This document shows positions 25,760 to 34,272 of a stretch of 34,653 nt of DNA, piece after piece. Under the pieces are notes generated by a model. It was not told the DNA's origin. It saw nothing but the letters and a program-made list of their open reading frames with translations, and ran no database searches. Each line of letters opens with the position of its first letter. Position 1 is the stretch's first letter. Both the position numbers and the translations under genes were made by a program. Source of the stretch: a virus; the IMG/VR virus record IMGVR_UViG_3300038701_001883, positions 1 to 34,653 of that record; one strand, given 5' to 3'.

Positions 25760-25986
25760 CAATTATAACAGTATTTGTAATAATATTTATATTAGGATCC
25801 GTAACGATAGCTTGTATGGAGTCGGAAAAAAATACAAAAACGAGAAATACACAAATACAAAAAGATACAGTAGAAGACAATAGTACCGGTATTGGTATGA
25901 CAGTCGGAGGAAAAGTAGGGATAGATTTAGGGGGAATAGTTATACCTTTCGACGGAAGCGGACCAGGTATAGGATTTTGATTTTAA
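25750..25986 (+). CDS. Lipoprotein-like protein with Gly-rich tail
   Basis: 78 residues. Residues 3-22 (IAIITVFVIIFILGSVTIAC) form a signal-type hydrophobic stretch ending in a Cys that could be lipidated, although T-I-A-C is not an ideal lipobox. The charged middle leads to a Gly-rich end (GMTVGGKVGIDLGG, SGPGIGFGF) containing UGA at 25978. Phage lipoproteins often block superinfection by the same phage or bind receptors. That role is only suggested by this architecture. Confidence 0.6.
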
Positions 25987-26004
25987 TTTAATAATAATTA
26001 TACA

Positions 26005-26442
26005 ATGGATTTAAACGAAGTAAACTTAATAGGAAGAGCTACAGCAGACGCAGAGCTTAAACAAACACCGCAGGGGCAATATGTTACAACTTTCAGTATC
26101 GCAACGGGAGAGAAATTTACCAAGGAAGACGGTACAAAAGTAGAAACGGTAGAATTTAGCAATATTGTAGTTTGGGGGAAATTGGCAGAAATTGCGGGGA
26201 AATATGTTACAAAGGGAAAAAGACTTTATCTTAAAGGGAAATTAAAAACGAGGAACTGGGACGATAAAGATAGCGGTAAAAAAATGTATCGTACTGAAAT
26301 AGTCGGAAAGGATCTTATATTATTAGACGGGGGAAATAAAGAGAATTGAATACAAAGCGACGAGGATTTTAAAAACGACGTAAAGAAAAGTACGAGAAAA
26401 GTACCGGAGGACGAAATTAGTGTAGAAGATATACCATTTTAA
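26005..26442 (+). CDS. ssb: Single-stranded DNA-binding protein
   Basis: 145 residues, UGA-Gly at 26347. NEVNLIGRATADAELKQTPQ, TFSIATGEKF, FSNIVVWGKLAEIAGKYVTK and GKRLYLKGKLKTRNW are the OB-fold strands of bacterial SSB. The C terminus SVEDIPF is the acidic tip through which SSB recruits replication and repair enzymes. Under the standard code the tip would be lost, so reading through UGA is needed for a normal SSB. It protects single strands made by the exonucleases and supplies the annealing protein. Confidence 0.96.
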
Positions 26443-26459
26443 TATTAACTTTCGGAATT

Positions 26460-26573
26460 ATGCAAGATAACGAAAAGTACCAAAACCACGGGGGAATAGA
26501 AGAAGATATACAAAATAGATCTATGCAACCTGGTAAGGAGAAAAAAGGGGAAGAAAATTATATTACAAAATAA
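26460..26573 (+). CDS. Small hydrophilic protein
   Basis: 37 residues, charged and probably disordered (MQDNEKYQNHGGIEEDIQNR). The start follows TTTTAATATTAACTTTCGGAATT, a typical leader in this genome, and lies 17 bases after the SSB stop. Too short for family assignment. Confidence 0.4.
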   Translation: MQDNEKYQNHGGIEEDIQNRSMQPGKEKKGEENYITK

Positions 26574-26585
26574 CCATTATATATT

Positions 26586-26741
26586 ATGGATCCAATAGTA
26601 TTAATTATCATAGCAGGGATAGCGGGATTTTTTAGTACAAAGAAGTACGAGGGATTAATTAGAGTTTTTGTAACTTTAACAGTATCGACGTTTTATTTTT
26701 TTGTATTAGTGGCAATAACTTTACTTTCGGGAAAATTATAG
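26586..26741 (+). CDS. Small membrane protein with two segments
   Basis: 51 residues. Two hydrophobic segments (DPIVLIIIAGIAGFF and VFVTLTVSTFYFFVLVAITL) are joined by a short basic loop (STKKYEGLIR). Holin-sized, but far from the lysis block and next to the terminase genes. Function unknown. Confidence 0.5.
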   Translation: MDPIVLIIIAGIAGFFSTKKYEGLIRVFVTLTVSTFYFFVLVAITLLSGKL

Positions 26742-26745
26742 AAGT

Positions 26746-27276
26746 ATGACAGCAAACAAAGTAACATCTACAGAAGAGGTATTAAAATGTATCCAAAAGA
26801 ACGAAGGGAAAACCAAAAAAGAGTTAGCCCTTTTAATGGATATTGGGATAGAAACGTTTAAATATCATTATAGAAAATTACTTTCGGAAAAGAAGATAGA
26901 GAAGATAGACGACCAAACAAAGATTACTACAAAAGTATTAAACAAATTAGAGAAGTATTTTACCTATGGTTTAACCGACGAGCAAGCGTGTTACAAGGCA
27001 GGCGTACATATTAATACCTTTTACAACTATTGTAGGGAAAACCCGGACTTTGCGGAGAGTAGGAATATATGGAAAGATAGCCCGATAATAAACGCTAAAA
27101 TATTTGTGGCTGAAAAAGTAGAGGAAAAGGACGAAGGGTTTACAAAGCTTGTTTACCAACAAAACGAAATGAAGGAAAGGGCTAACGTAAAGGTAGAAGT
27201 AGGGACAACTAATAAAGAAGTCGAGGAAGAAGTAAACAGCAGGAACGTTACTTTTAGTGTATCGTTTATTAACTAA
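26746..27276 (+). CDS. Terminase small subunit
   Basis: 176 residues, no UGA. Two helix-turn-helix-like parts: GKTKKELALLMDIGIETFKY and GLTDEQACYKAGVHINTFYN. The second is typical of small terminase subunits that recognise the packaging site. A helical middle and charged end follow. It sits 33 bases before the large subunit. It would bind phage DNA and hand it to the motor. Confidence 0.75.
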   Translation: MTANKVTSTEEVLKCIQKNEGKTKKELALLMDIGIETFKYHYRKLLSEKKIEKIDDQTKITTKVLNKLEKYFTYGLTDEQACYKAGVHINTFYNYCRENPDFAESRNIWKDSPIINAKIFVAEKVEEKDEGFTKLVYQQNEMKERANVKVEVGTTNKEVEEEVNSRNVTFSVSFIN

Positions 27277-27308
27277 AATCTATTCGTTACATATAAAGCC
27301 TAGAAAAT

Positions 27309-28748
27309 ATGAAAAGTAAATTTACAAAAGATCAAGTAAATCTATTCTATAAAACCCTAAACGAGTTTAAGCTAGAGGTAGATTTTAAAGGAAATAAAAA
27401 GCAAAGGCAAGCCCTGGAATTACTTATGGACCATACAGGGAAGTTTAAGGACGTAGAAGAAGTGGGGCTTTGAGGTGGTGCCGGTGGATCTAAAACCTTT
27501 TCGGGGATAATATGGCAATGGCTACAAAGAGTAACCTACCACGATACGCATAGCTTTTGGGGACGTAAGAAGTTAAAAGATGTAAGGGGGTCTATGATGA
27601 GTACCTATAAAAAATTCTGTAGGGTTTATAAGATACCGGAAATATTACAAGGGGAATTTGACGGACAGGATAATATAATATATTTTCCTAACGGATCTAT
27701 GGTTAGATTTTTAGAGTTAGAATATAAACCGAGTGATCCGGAAAATGATAGGTTTTGATCTTATGAGTATACAGACGGTTTTATAGAGGAAAGCCAACAA
27801 ATAGATTTATCAGTAGTAGAAACACTACAAACCAGGGTAGGGCGTCAAATGAACGCGGAACACGGTTTAGTACCTAGGATCCTGGAAACGTTTAACCCGT
27901 CTAAGGGACATATATATAGGAGGTTTTGGCAACCTTCGGAGTATAAAGATAACGATATGCCAAGTAATAGAGTCTTTATTAGATCTCTAGCAACGGATAA
28001 CAAATATAACGACGAAAGGTACTTAAATAAATTGAAGTATCACAAATCTATTATTATTAGAGAAAGATTATATTACGGTAATTTCGACTATGACGATACG
28101 CCAGGAAAACTATTTGAGTGGGACGATTTACAGGATCTAGCTACCAATCCTAACAGTTTTGGAGAAAAAGCCATAATTTGCGATCCGGCTAGAAAGGGTA
28201 GAGATACGGCGGTAATAACCGTTTGGAATTGATTAACCCCTATAGCCTATGCAGAGTACAAAAAATGTACTAACGATATACTAGAGAAGAAAATACAAGA
28301 GTTTAGCCAAAGGTATAAAGTCAATATGCGTTACGTCGTGGTAGATGAGGACGGAGTAGGTGGAGGGATCGTAGACCATTTAAAATGTATCGGTTTCGTA
28401 AATGCCAGCAGTCCAATAGATACCAGGACAGTACACGAGAAAAGAGAGGGTAGAGTACCAAAGCCTAATTTTGGAATACTTAAAGATCAATGTTATAGTT
28501 TACTTGCGGATAATATTAAGGAGATCTCTACTAGAGTATTTCCGGATAAGATCAAAGATAGAATTATAGAAGAGCTAGACGCAATTAGCCAAGTCGATAT
28601 AGATAAAGACGGACCGTTTAGAATTATTAAGAAGGACGATATTAAAAAAGTGTTAGGTTATTCGCCGGACTGGGCAGATAATTTTATGATGAGAATGCTT
28701 TTATTAATGAAACCTAAGAAAAAGAAAGCCCTAGTTATTTCCGCGTAA
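27309..28748 (+). CDS. terL: Terminase large subunit
   Basis: 479 residues with UGA-Gly at 27471, 27756 and 28230 (residues 55, 150, 308). Walker A-like VGL[G]GGAGGSKTFSG spans 52-66. The Walker B region is RF[G]SYEYTDGFIEES with E160-E161. The nuclease domain starts near CDPARKGRDTAVITVWN[G]L (D292) and continues with VVDEDGVGGG and a late DWADNFMM. The motor ATPase drives DNA into the head and the nuclease cuts it. All three UGA positions fit glycine in this family. A terminator overlaps the 3' end. Confidence 0.95.
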
Positions 28749-28769
28749 GAGCGGACTAGGGTTTTTTTT
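28729..28769 (+). terminator. Intrinsic terminator overlapping the terminase end
   Basis: CCCTAGT (28729-28735) pairs with ACTAGGG (28755-28761), and CCGC with GCGG inside, followed by eight T. The upper stem holds the terminase stop codon, so translation would compete with the fold. It separates terminase from the abundant head genes. Confidence 0.9.
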
Positions 28770-28795
28770 GCTTTTATTTTAATTTTATATATTAT
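28768..28795 (+). promoter_or_regulatory. Possible late promoter before the portal gene
   Basis: TTGCTT (28768-28773) and TATTAT (28790-28795) with a 16-base spacer lie after the terminator and about 30 bases before the portal ATG. The boxes are weak and the region is A/T-rich, so this is only a candidate. Confidence 0.3.
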
Positions 28796-28826
28796 AAAAA
28801 CGAGCTTATTTGATAACTTATACTCT

Positions 28827-30020
28827 ATGTCAAAAAAGAGAAATAATAATAAAAGAAAGAGTACGCCGGACGGAAGAATGAGAAAAAAAGGCTTTAATTT
28901 CTCGGATTTCTCTAGCGGACTAAACCAAAGCGTAAGTATTAGTATTAATACTTTTTATAATTTATATAAGCGTAATGGGGATATTAGAACTTGTATTAGA
29001 AAAATCGCTAAAAAGATCGGGGTAAGAGGTTTATACCTTACTACACCTACCGGACAAGTGATTAACAATACTAAAGCCGTAAAAAAGATTACTTCTTTAT
29101 TCTCTACACCAACGTTTTTGGACTGGAAGGTAGAAGTAGAAAAAAGTAGAAAGATCGGAGGGGAATTATATATAACTCCTAATATGGACGGTTTCGATAA
29201 TCTAGTAAGCTTCCAGGTATTGGATCCTAGAACGATGACGAAATATATAGATAGTATGGGTAATATTACAGGGTTTAGACAATTTAGCGGAAAGGGAGAA
29301 GTAAAAACCTATGGACCGGACGAGATAGCATATTATCAATATGAAACGGACAGCGATAATAACGCTTTCGGACTATCGGCACTCGAGGGGGTAGTATGGG
29401 ACGCTCTTACAGACCTAAACGCTAATAAGAGTAACTATTACTTTTTCGATAACGATAGCGTACCTAGAGCAGTATTTTTACTTAACGACGGTATGGACTA
29501 CGAGGACGAGGAAGTACTAGGGCAGGTACAAAACCTACAAGAGCAATTAAAAGGAGCGGATCAAAAACATAAGTCTATAGCAAGTAACCTAGTAAAAGAC
29601 GTTAAGCCTATTGCGGTAAATAATAAAGATATGGAATTTATTAACCAAAGAAAGCTAACAACGGAAAAGGTTTGTGCTACGCTGGAGGTACCTAAATTTA
29701 TCCTAGGTTATGTAGATAATGTAAACCACGCTAACGGGCAAGGTCTATATACTCAATGGATAGAAACAGTAATTAAAGCGGAAGAGGAATATTACGAATT
29801 TGTAATGAACGATCTAATTAAGAGGTTTGCGGTAGACGCTCCGGGAATAGTGATACAATTAGAGGGAGAAGATACTAGCGACTCGTTTAAGATCCACGAA
29901 GACCAAAGAAAAGATATAGAAGCCGGAGTACTTACGGTGGACGAGGTTAGAGAGGAAAGAGGGCTAGAGGCAAAGGAAGCGGAAGAAGAAGAGGAGGAAG
30001 AAATAGTGGAAACGGATTAA
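28827..30020 (+). CDS. Portal protein (HK97-like)
   Basis: 397 residues, no UGA. RNGDIRTCIRKIAKKIGVRG, the segment FQVLDPRTMTKYIDSMGNIT, DEIAYYQYETDSDNNAFGLS, and VCATLEVPKFILGYVDN with HANGQGLYTQ are conserved parts of the HK97 portal family. The N terminus is strongly basic and the C terminus is a poly-Glu tail. Twelve copies would form the ring through which DNA enters and to which the neck binds. It is placed between terminase and protease as usual. Confidence 0.92.
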   Translation: MSKKRNNNKRKSTPDGRMRKKGFNFSDFSSGLNQSVSISINTFYNLYKRNGDIRTCIRKIAKKIGVRGLYLTTPTGQVINNTKAVKKITSLFSTPTFLDWKVEVEKSRKIGGELYITPNMDGFDNLVSFQVLDPRTMTKYIDSMGNITGFRQFSGKGEVKTYGPDEIAYYQYETDSDNNAFGLSALEGVVWDALTDLNANKSNYYFFDNDSVPRAVFLLNDGMDYEDEEVLGQVQNLQEQLKGADQKHKSIASNLVKDVKPIAVNNKDMEFINQRKLTTEKVCATLEVPKFILGYVDNVNHANGQGLYTQWIETVIKAEEEYYEFVMNDLIKRFAVDAPGIVIQLEGEDTSDSFKIHEDQRKDIEAGVLTVDEVREERGLEAKEAEEEEEEEIVETD

Positions 30021-30026
30021 TTTGAT

Positions 30027-30050
30027 TTATCCCGCAAAAAGGATAATATT
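30027..30050 (+). terminator. Weak hairpin between portal and protease genes
   Basis: TTATCC (30027-30032) pairs with GGATAA (30041-30046) around a CGCAAAAA-type loop, followed by TATTTT. It could lower transcription after the portal gene or protect the upstream RNA. Confidence 0.5.
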
Positions 30051-30082
30051 TTACAGATATTTTATTAATAATTTTTATATAT

Positions 30083-31396
30083 ATGAAATACGCACAACTT
30101 ATAAAAGATCTAAAAGCGAAAAACGTGGACGATCAAAAAATAAAGGACGCAATATTAGAAAAATCTAAAACCGAAATACAACATTTTAATTTCGGCTTTA
30201 AATCTTTTAAGGTAAAAGAAGCTACAGGAGACGAAAAAAAATCTATTGAAATTGAAGGGTACGCAAGTACTAAAGACGTAGATAGATACGGAGATATAGT
30301 AAACCCTTCGGCTTTCGAAGAAACTATAGACTTGTTTATGACTAATCCGGTAATGCTATTACAACACGATCATAATAAACGTATCGGGGATTTTACAGAC
30401 CTAACGATAGACGATAAAGGACTATACGTTAAAGGGGACGTTAAATTTACCGCAGGAGATCCGGAACTATTCGAAAAGATCGAAAGCGGATCGCTTAAAG
30501 GTTTCTCTATTGGGTTTAAAGTGCTAGAGGCAGAATGGCAAGAAATTACAGACGAAAAAGGTAATATCGTAGATTATGTATTTATTATTAATAAACTAGA
30601 TCTAGTAGAAATTTCAGTTTGTAACGTACCAGCTAATCCGTTTACTCTTATGAAAAGTTTAGAAAACTTAGCTACTAAATCTTTTGAAGCAGTAGTAAAA
30701 GACCTGGACGAAGAAGAAGACGACGAAGAAGGCGGAGAAGACGAAGACGATACACCAAACGACGGAGGGGACAACGATAACAATAACGACGATCCTAACG
30801 AAAATGGTAACGAAAATAACGAAGAAGAAAAAAGTACAGAGGGAGACGACGAAGAAGAAAAAGACACACCGGCAGAAGGTGCGGACGATGAGGAAGAGGA
30901 AGCGGAAGACGCGGAAGACGAACCAGCGGACGACGGAGAAGAAGAAGAAAAAGAACTTGACGAAGACGAGGAAAAAGATAATATCGAAGACGAGGACGAA
31001 GACCCTGAAAATCAACCTGAAACGGAAGACGCGGAAGAAGCGGGGAAAGACTCTAAAGCATTTACTACAAAAATGATAGAAAAAATTGTAGACTCTAAAA
31101 CAGCTGGAAACAAAAAAGAAACAAAAGCTTTATTAGAAAAAGGGGTAAAAGCCTTAGAAAAAGACTTTGAAAAGAAATTAGAAGCCGTAAAAAGCGATTT
31201 CGAAAAAGAATTAGACGCGATCGTAGAAACGGTTAAATCTATTAAAGAAACAGAGCAAGAAATTATAGATAGGTTAAAATCTACCGTTAAAGGTAAAGGT
31301 TTCCTAAATATAAAAACTACATCGGAAAAGAAAACAGCTAGTAACAGACTAGAAAAAATCTTAACCGGAGTAAAAAACAACAATTTTAAATCTTAA
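30083..31396 (+). CDS. Prohead protease fused to acidic tract and scaffold-like domain
   Basis: 437 residues, no UGA. The S78 prohead protease domain covers about 35-195: MLLQHDHNKRIGDF (H95), GSLKGFSIGF (S142) and DLVEISVCNVPANP (E176). Residues 207-323 are almost only Asp, Glu, Asn, Gly, Pro and Lys. Residues about 330-437 are coiled coil with a basic end (KKTASNRLEKILTGVKNN). Protease-scaffold fusions are known in HK97-type phages, where the enzyme matures the shell and destroys the scaffold. The acidic linker is unusually long. A scaffold delta-domain role for the C-terminal helix is inferred. Confidence 0.85.
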   Translation: MKYAQLIKDLKAKNVDDQKIKDAILEKSKTEIQHFNFGFKSFKVKEATGDEKKSIEIEGYASTKDVDRYGDIVNPSAFEETIDLFMTNPVMLLQHDHNKRIGDFTDLTIDDKGLYVKGDVKFTAGDPELFEKIESGSLKGFSIGFKVLEAEWQEITDEKGNIVDYVFIINKLDLVEISVCNVPANPFTLMKSLENLATKSFEAVVKDLDEEEDDEEGGEDEDDTPNDGGDNDNNNDDPNENGNENNEEEKSTEGDDEEEKDTPAEGADDEEEEAEDAEDEPADDGEEEEKELDEDEEKDNIEDEDEDPENQPETEDAEEAGKDSKAFTTKMIEKIVDSKTAGNKKETKALLEKGVKALEKDFEKKLEAVKSDFEKELDAIVETVKSIKETEQEIIDRLKSTVKGKGFLNIKTTSEKKTASNRLEKILTGVKNNNFKS

Positions 31397-31408
31397 ACTT
31401 ATTTGACG

Positions 31409-32536
31409 ATGAGCCATAAAGACCAACTATTAAAAACTTTAGCAGGTATTAGAGCTAAAGAAATTTCTATGGAAGACGTAGAAAAAGAACTAAAAGAGTT
31501 TCAAGAAGCAGAAGGAAAAGCAGACGAAGTTATGCACACAGGTAACGTAGGGGCTGGAGCTGAACTTATTGAAGCTGAAAGATTATCTAAACAAATTTTA
31601 GATATGGTACCTAATTACTCTTCTTTACTACCTCTTTTACCAGGGGACCACGGTATGGATCTTAATATTACTGAAAAATTACCTATTGTAGGGGAACTTC
31701 CTTTATTTAGAGGTAACAGCGAATGGAAAGACGCACCAGCACCAATGGCAGACGGTACAAAAGGAGACAGACTAGCTACAGATAGTGTAACTATTGTACA
31801 AGGAATGTTTTATTTAGAAGTACCTATTTCTAAAAGAGAATTAAACTACGCTATTACAGATCTTTTCAAATTAGTAACTGAAAAAATCCAAAAATCAGCA
31901 GGTAGAACGATCGACGCAGTTATTCTAAACGGGGATACTGATTTAACAGGAAACGTAAATAGAGACGGTTTCGATTTCGGTACTCTTACTCCTGAACAAA
32001 GAGAAGCTTACTACTACTTACAAATCGCTAACGGTATCAGAAAATTAGGTATTGCTAACGGTACAGCGATCGGGGCTTTAGACGAAGACGATCTATTAGA
32101 CCTTACAGAAAATATAGGAGAATACGCTAACGCGGACGAAGATTTACTATATATCACTTCTAACAACGTTAGAAATAAAATTAGAAAATTTGACTCTTAT
32201 AAAGACGCTTCTAAATCTGGTAGCGGATCAAGTGTACACGGTAAAAAAGTAGAACAAATTTGGGGTATTGATTTAGTTACGGCTAGAGATAATCCAAGTT
32301 TATCGGCTTCTAACGGTAAAGTACACGATACTACTGGTAATATTGCCGGTCAAATCCAACTTGTTTGGAAACCAGCAGTACAATACGGTTTCGGTCAATC
32401 TATGGATTTCGAAACTAGAGTAGTACCAGGTAAAGGGATCATCTTAGTAACTACTTTCGAATTCGGTTTTGCTATCGTAAACGCAAAAGCTGGACAACCA
32501 AATACAGTTACTACAGGTTACAACATTACTTTATAG
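31409..32536 (+). CDS. Major capsid protein (HK97 fold)
   Basis: 375 residues, no UGA. A helical N-terminal delta-like region (KTLAGIRAKEISMEDVEKEL) precedes ADEVMHTGNVGAGAELIEAE. The core has TIVQGMFYLEVPISKREL and IDAVILNGDTDLTGN, the E-loop/P-domain order of HK97-type shells. ATG at 31409 was chosen over TTG at 31403. The protein has many Gly residues yet uses no UGA, as expected for the most abundant product. A strong terminator follows. Confidence 0.93.
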   Translation: MSHKDQLLKTLAGIRAKEISMEDVEKELKEFQEAEGKADEVMHTGNVGAGAELIEAERLSKQILDMVPNYSSLLPLLPGDHGMDLNITEKLPIVGELPLFRGNSEWKDAPAPMADGTKGDRLATDSVTIVQGMFYLEVPISKRELNYAITDLFKLVTEKIQKSAGRTIDAVILNGDTDLTGNVNRDGFDFGTLTPEQREAYYYLQIANGIRKLGIANGTAIGALDEDDLLDLTENIGEYANADEDLLYITSNNVRNKIRKFDSYKDASKSGSGSSVHGKKVEQIWGIDLVTARDNPSLSASNGKVHDTTGNIAGQIQLVWKPAVQYGFGQSMDFETRVVPGKGIILVTTFEFGFAIVNAKAGQPNTVTTGYNITL

Positions 32537-32559
32537 TAAACACCTTAACCCAAAGAAAA

Positions 32560-32590
32560 GGCGAGAGTATCACACTCCGTCTTTTTTTTT
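32560..32590 (+). terminator. Intrinsic terminator after the capsid gene
   Basis: GGCG-A-GAGT (32560-32568) pairs with ACTCCGTC (32574-32581), one bulge, then nine T. It would limit transcription of neck genes relative to capsid. Confidence 0.85.
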
Positions 32591-32652
32591 GATTTTTGCG
32601 GAGCGTGGAGTATACTTTAAGAGCATAATTTATTTTATAACACCTATGCAAT

Positions 32653-33300
32653 ATGAAAACTTTATATAAATTTAAAGCTTTAGTGGCTACTAAAGTGAGA
32701 AACGAGGAAGGAAACAAAGTTAAAGTAGCCAAAGGTAGAGAGTTTACTACTACGGAAGGGTTCGCTAAAACTTACAGATCTTATAAAAGAATGTTTCAAG
32801 AATTAGGGGCAGTATCGGCAGAAGTAAAAGAAAAGAAAACTACATCTAAAAATAGCGACGCTTTCGCGGTAACTATTTCGGACGATATGACTAACGCACA
32901 AATCGAAAAAGTATTAAGCGATATGGGTGCTAAGTTTAAAAAGAAAGATAAAAGAGCTAATCTATTAAAAGCTTTAGAAGAAAGAAAAGCAGAACTTAAC
33001 GAAGAAGCTCTAGCAAAAATCGTAGAAGAAGAAACAGCTATTTTCTGTAAAATGGTAGACGGTAAAAGTATCGACGACTTACAAGCTATGGCGGACGATA
33101 TGGATACAGCTTTAGACGTAGAAAATATTGATAAAGACGTTTGCGAAGAATATATAACAGATACTTTAGCAGAAAAAATAGAAGAAGCAGGAGCAAAAAA
33201 AGACGGAGACGAAGACGGAAATAGTGAAGGATCACTAGACGGAGAAGGTAGCGAAGGATCTTTGGACGGTGCAGACGCTGGAGAAACTAGCGACAAATAG
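32653..33300 (+). CDS. Head-associated protein with HeH/LEM-like motif
   Basis: 215 residues, no UGA. After a small N-terminal domain (YKFKALVATKVRNEEGNKVK) comes MTNAQIEKVLSDMGAKFKKK, a HeH/SAP-like helix-extended-helix often found in phage head proteins downstream of the capsid gene. The C terminus is acidic with two GSLDG repeats (EGSLDGEGSEGSLDGADAG). It may be a minor head or decoration protein. Exact role unknown. Confidence 0.65.
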   Translation: MKTLYKFKALVATKVRNEEGNKVKVAKGREFTTTEGFAKTYRSYKRMFQELGAVSAEVKEKKTTSKNSDAFAVTISDDMTNAQIEKVLSDMGAKFKKKDKRANLLKALEERKAELNEEALAKIVEEETAIFCKMVDGKSIDDLQAMADDMDTALDVENIDKDVCEEYITDTLAEKIEEAGAKKDGDEDGNSEGSLDGEGSEGSLDGADAGETSDK

Positions 33301-33307
33301 TATACTT

Positions 33308-33343
33308 TATCCAAGAATACGTTAAAACCGGAAAACTTGGATA
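33308..33343 (+). other. Perfect 8-bp hairpin before the connector gene
   Basis: TATCCAAG (33308-33315) and CTTGGATA (33336-33343) are exact complements around a 20-base loop. No T run directly follows. It sits in the 64-base leader of the connector gene and could be an RNase-processing or stability element. Confidence 0.5.
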
Positions 33344-33364
33344 GTAATTTTTAACTTTTATACA

Positions 33365-33916
33365 ATGGCTTTAATAAGTTTAGCAGACGCAAAGTTGTTT
33401 TTGGAAATATCGGATAGCGATAGCGACGACGAAATAAACCAACTAATACCAATGGCAGAAGCTCTATTTTATAGCCAAATAAAAGTAGATACCCTGGAAG
33501 AAAATACTAGAGACGAAATAGCTAACGTTTATACGTGCGGGGAAATATGGTTTAACGGTTTCCCTATAACAGCTATTAATAAAATTTGAGGAGAACTATA
33601 TAGCGGTGTCGATTTCGACGACTATATAGCTACCAAAAATAAAGTAAAGTTTCACTCTCCGGACTGGGGAGATAAAGTAAGATCTAAAAGGATCAAAGTA
33701 AATTATACCTTCGGTTATCCTTCGGGATCTATCCCTAAAGACTTGCAATTAGCTATATGTATAGTGGTAGCAGGTCTATACAATACAAAAGCCAATTACG
33801 GTACTGTATCGTGTAAGGTCGGGCAAGAGGCTATGGCTTTTAGAGACATAACGGAAAGCGAAGACTTTAATAGAATAGTGAAGGTATACAAAAAAAAGTT
33901 TAATTTCGTAATATAA
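33365..33916 (+). CDS. Head-tail connector (gp6-like)
   Basis: 183 residues, UGA-Gly at 33587. ISLADAKLFLEISDSDSDDE at the start, followed by LIPMAEALFYSQI, is the opening of gp6-like connectors that form a ring below the portal. YTFGYPSGSIPKDLQLAICI and the C-terminal helix also fit. The leader TTTTTAACTTTTATACA is the best example of the genome's start motif. Position after the head genes supports the call. Confidence 0.82.
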
Positions 33917-33921
33917 TATTT

Positions 33922-34272
33922 ATGGGGTGTATGAATAGGACAGGTAACACCTGCGATATAATCAGAGAAACCGTAGATACTATAGGATCGGAAGAAGCTT
34001 ATACAGAGTCTACGATTTATTCGGATATAAAATGTTACATATTGAAAGTAAACGCTAGAGATTTTACCCAAGAGCTGGCACACGAAACCGATAAAAGCAA
34101 AATGCTAATAAAAGTCGGTAAGAAAACAGACATAGAAAAGGGGGACCTAGTGAACTTGAAAGATAAAGATATTGGAGATATGGGACGTTATAGAGTAGAA
34201 GAAGTAGAACCGAAGAGACTAAAGGGAAGACTTAAAAGCGTTTATTTATATATAAAAAAATATAATGACTAA
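33922..34272 (+). CDS. Putative head closure (stopper) protein
   Basis: 116 residues, no UGA. It has a beta-rich middle (CYILKVNARDFTQELAHETD, MLIKVGKKTDIEKGDLVNLK, GRYRVEEVEPKR), as in small head-closure proteins that seal the portal after packaging. It lies between the connector and gp10-like genes, the usual place. It ends 8 bases inside the next gene. Confidence 0.65.
   Translation: MGCMNRTGNTCDIIRETVDTIGSEEAYTESTIYSDIKCYILKVNARDFTQELAHETDKSKMLIKVGKKTDIEKGDLVNLKDKDIGDMGRYRVEEVEPKRLKGRLKSVYLYIKKYND

Noticed and set aside
30804-31076. Lys/Arg/Thr-rich 90-codon frame inside the protease gene
   Set aside because: A frame-shifted reading of the GAA/GAC-rich acidic tract; composition comes from the repeat, with no start signal.
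31403-31408. TTG start for the capsid gene
   Set aside because: ATG two codons later (31409) is the better start; nothing supports the TTG.
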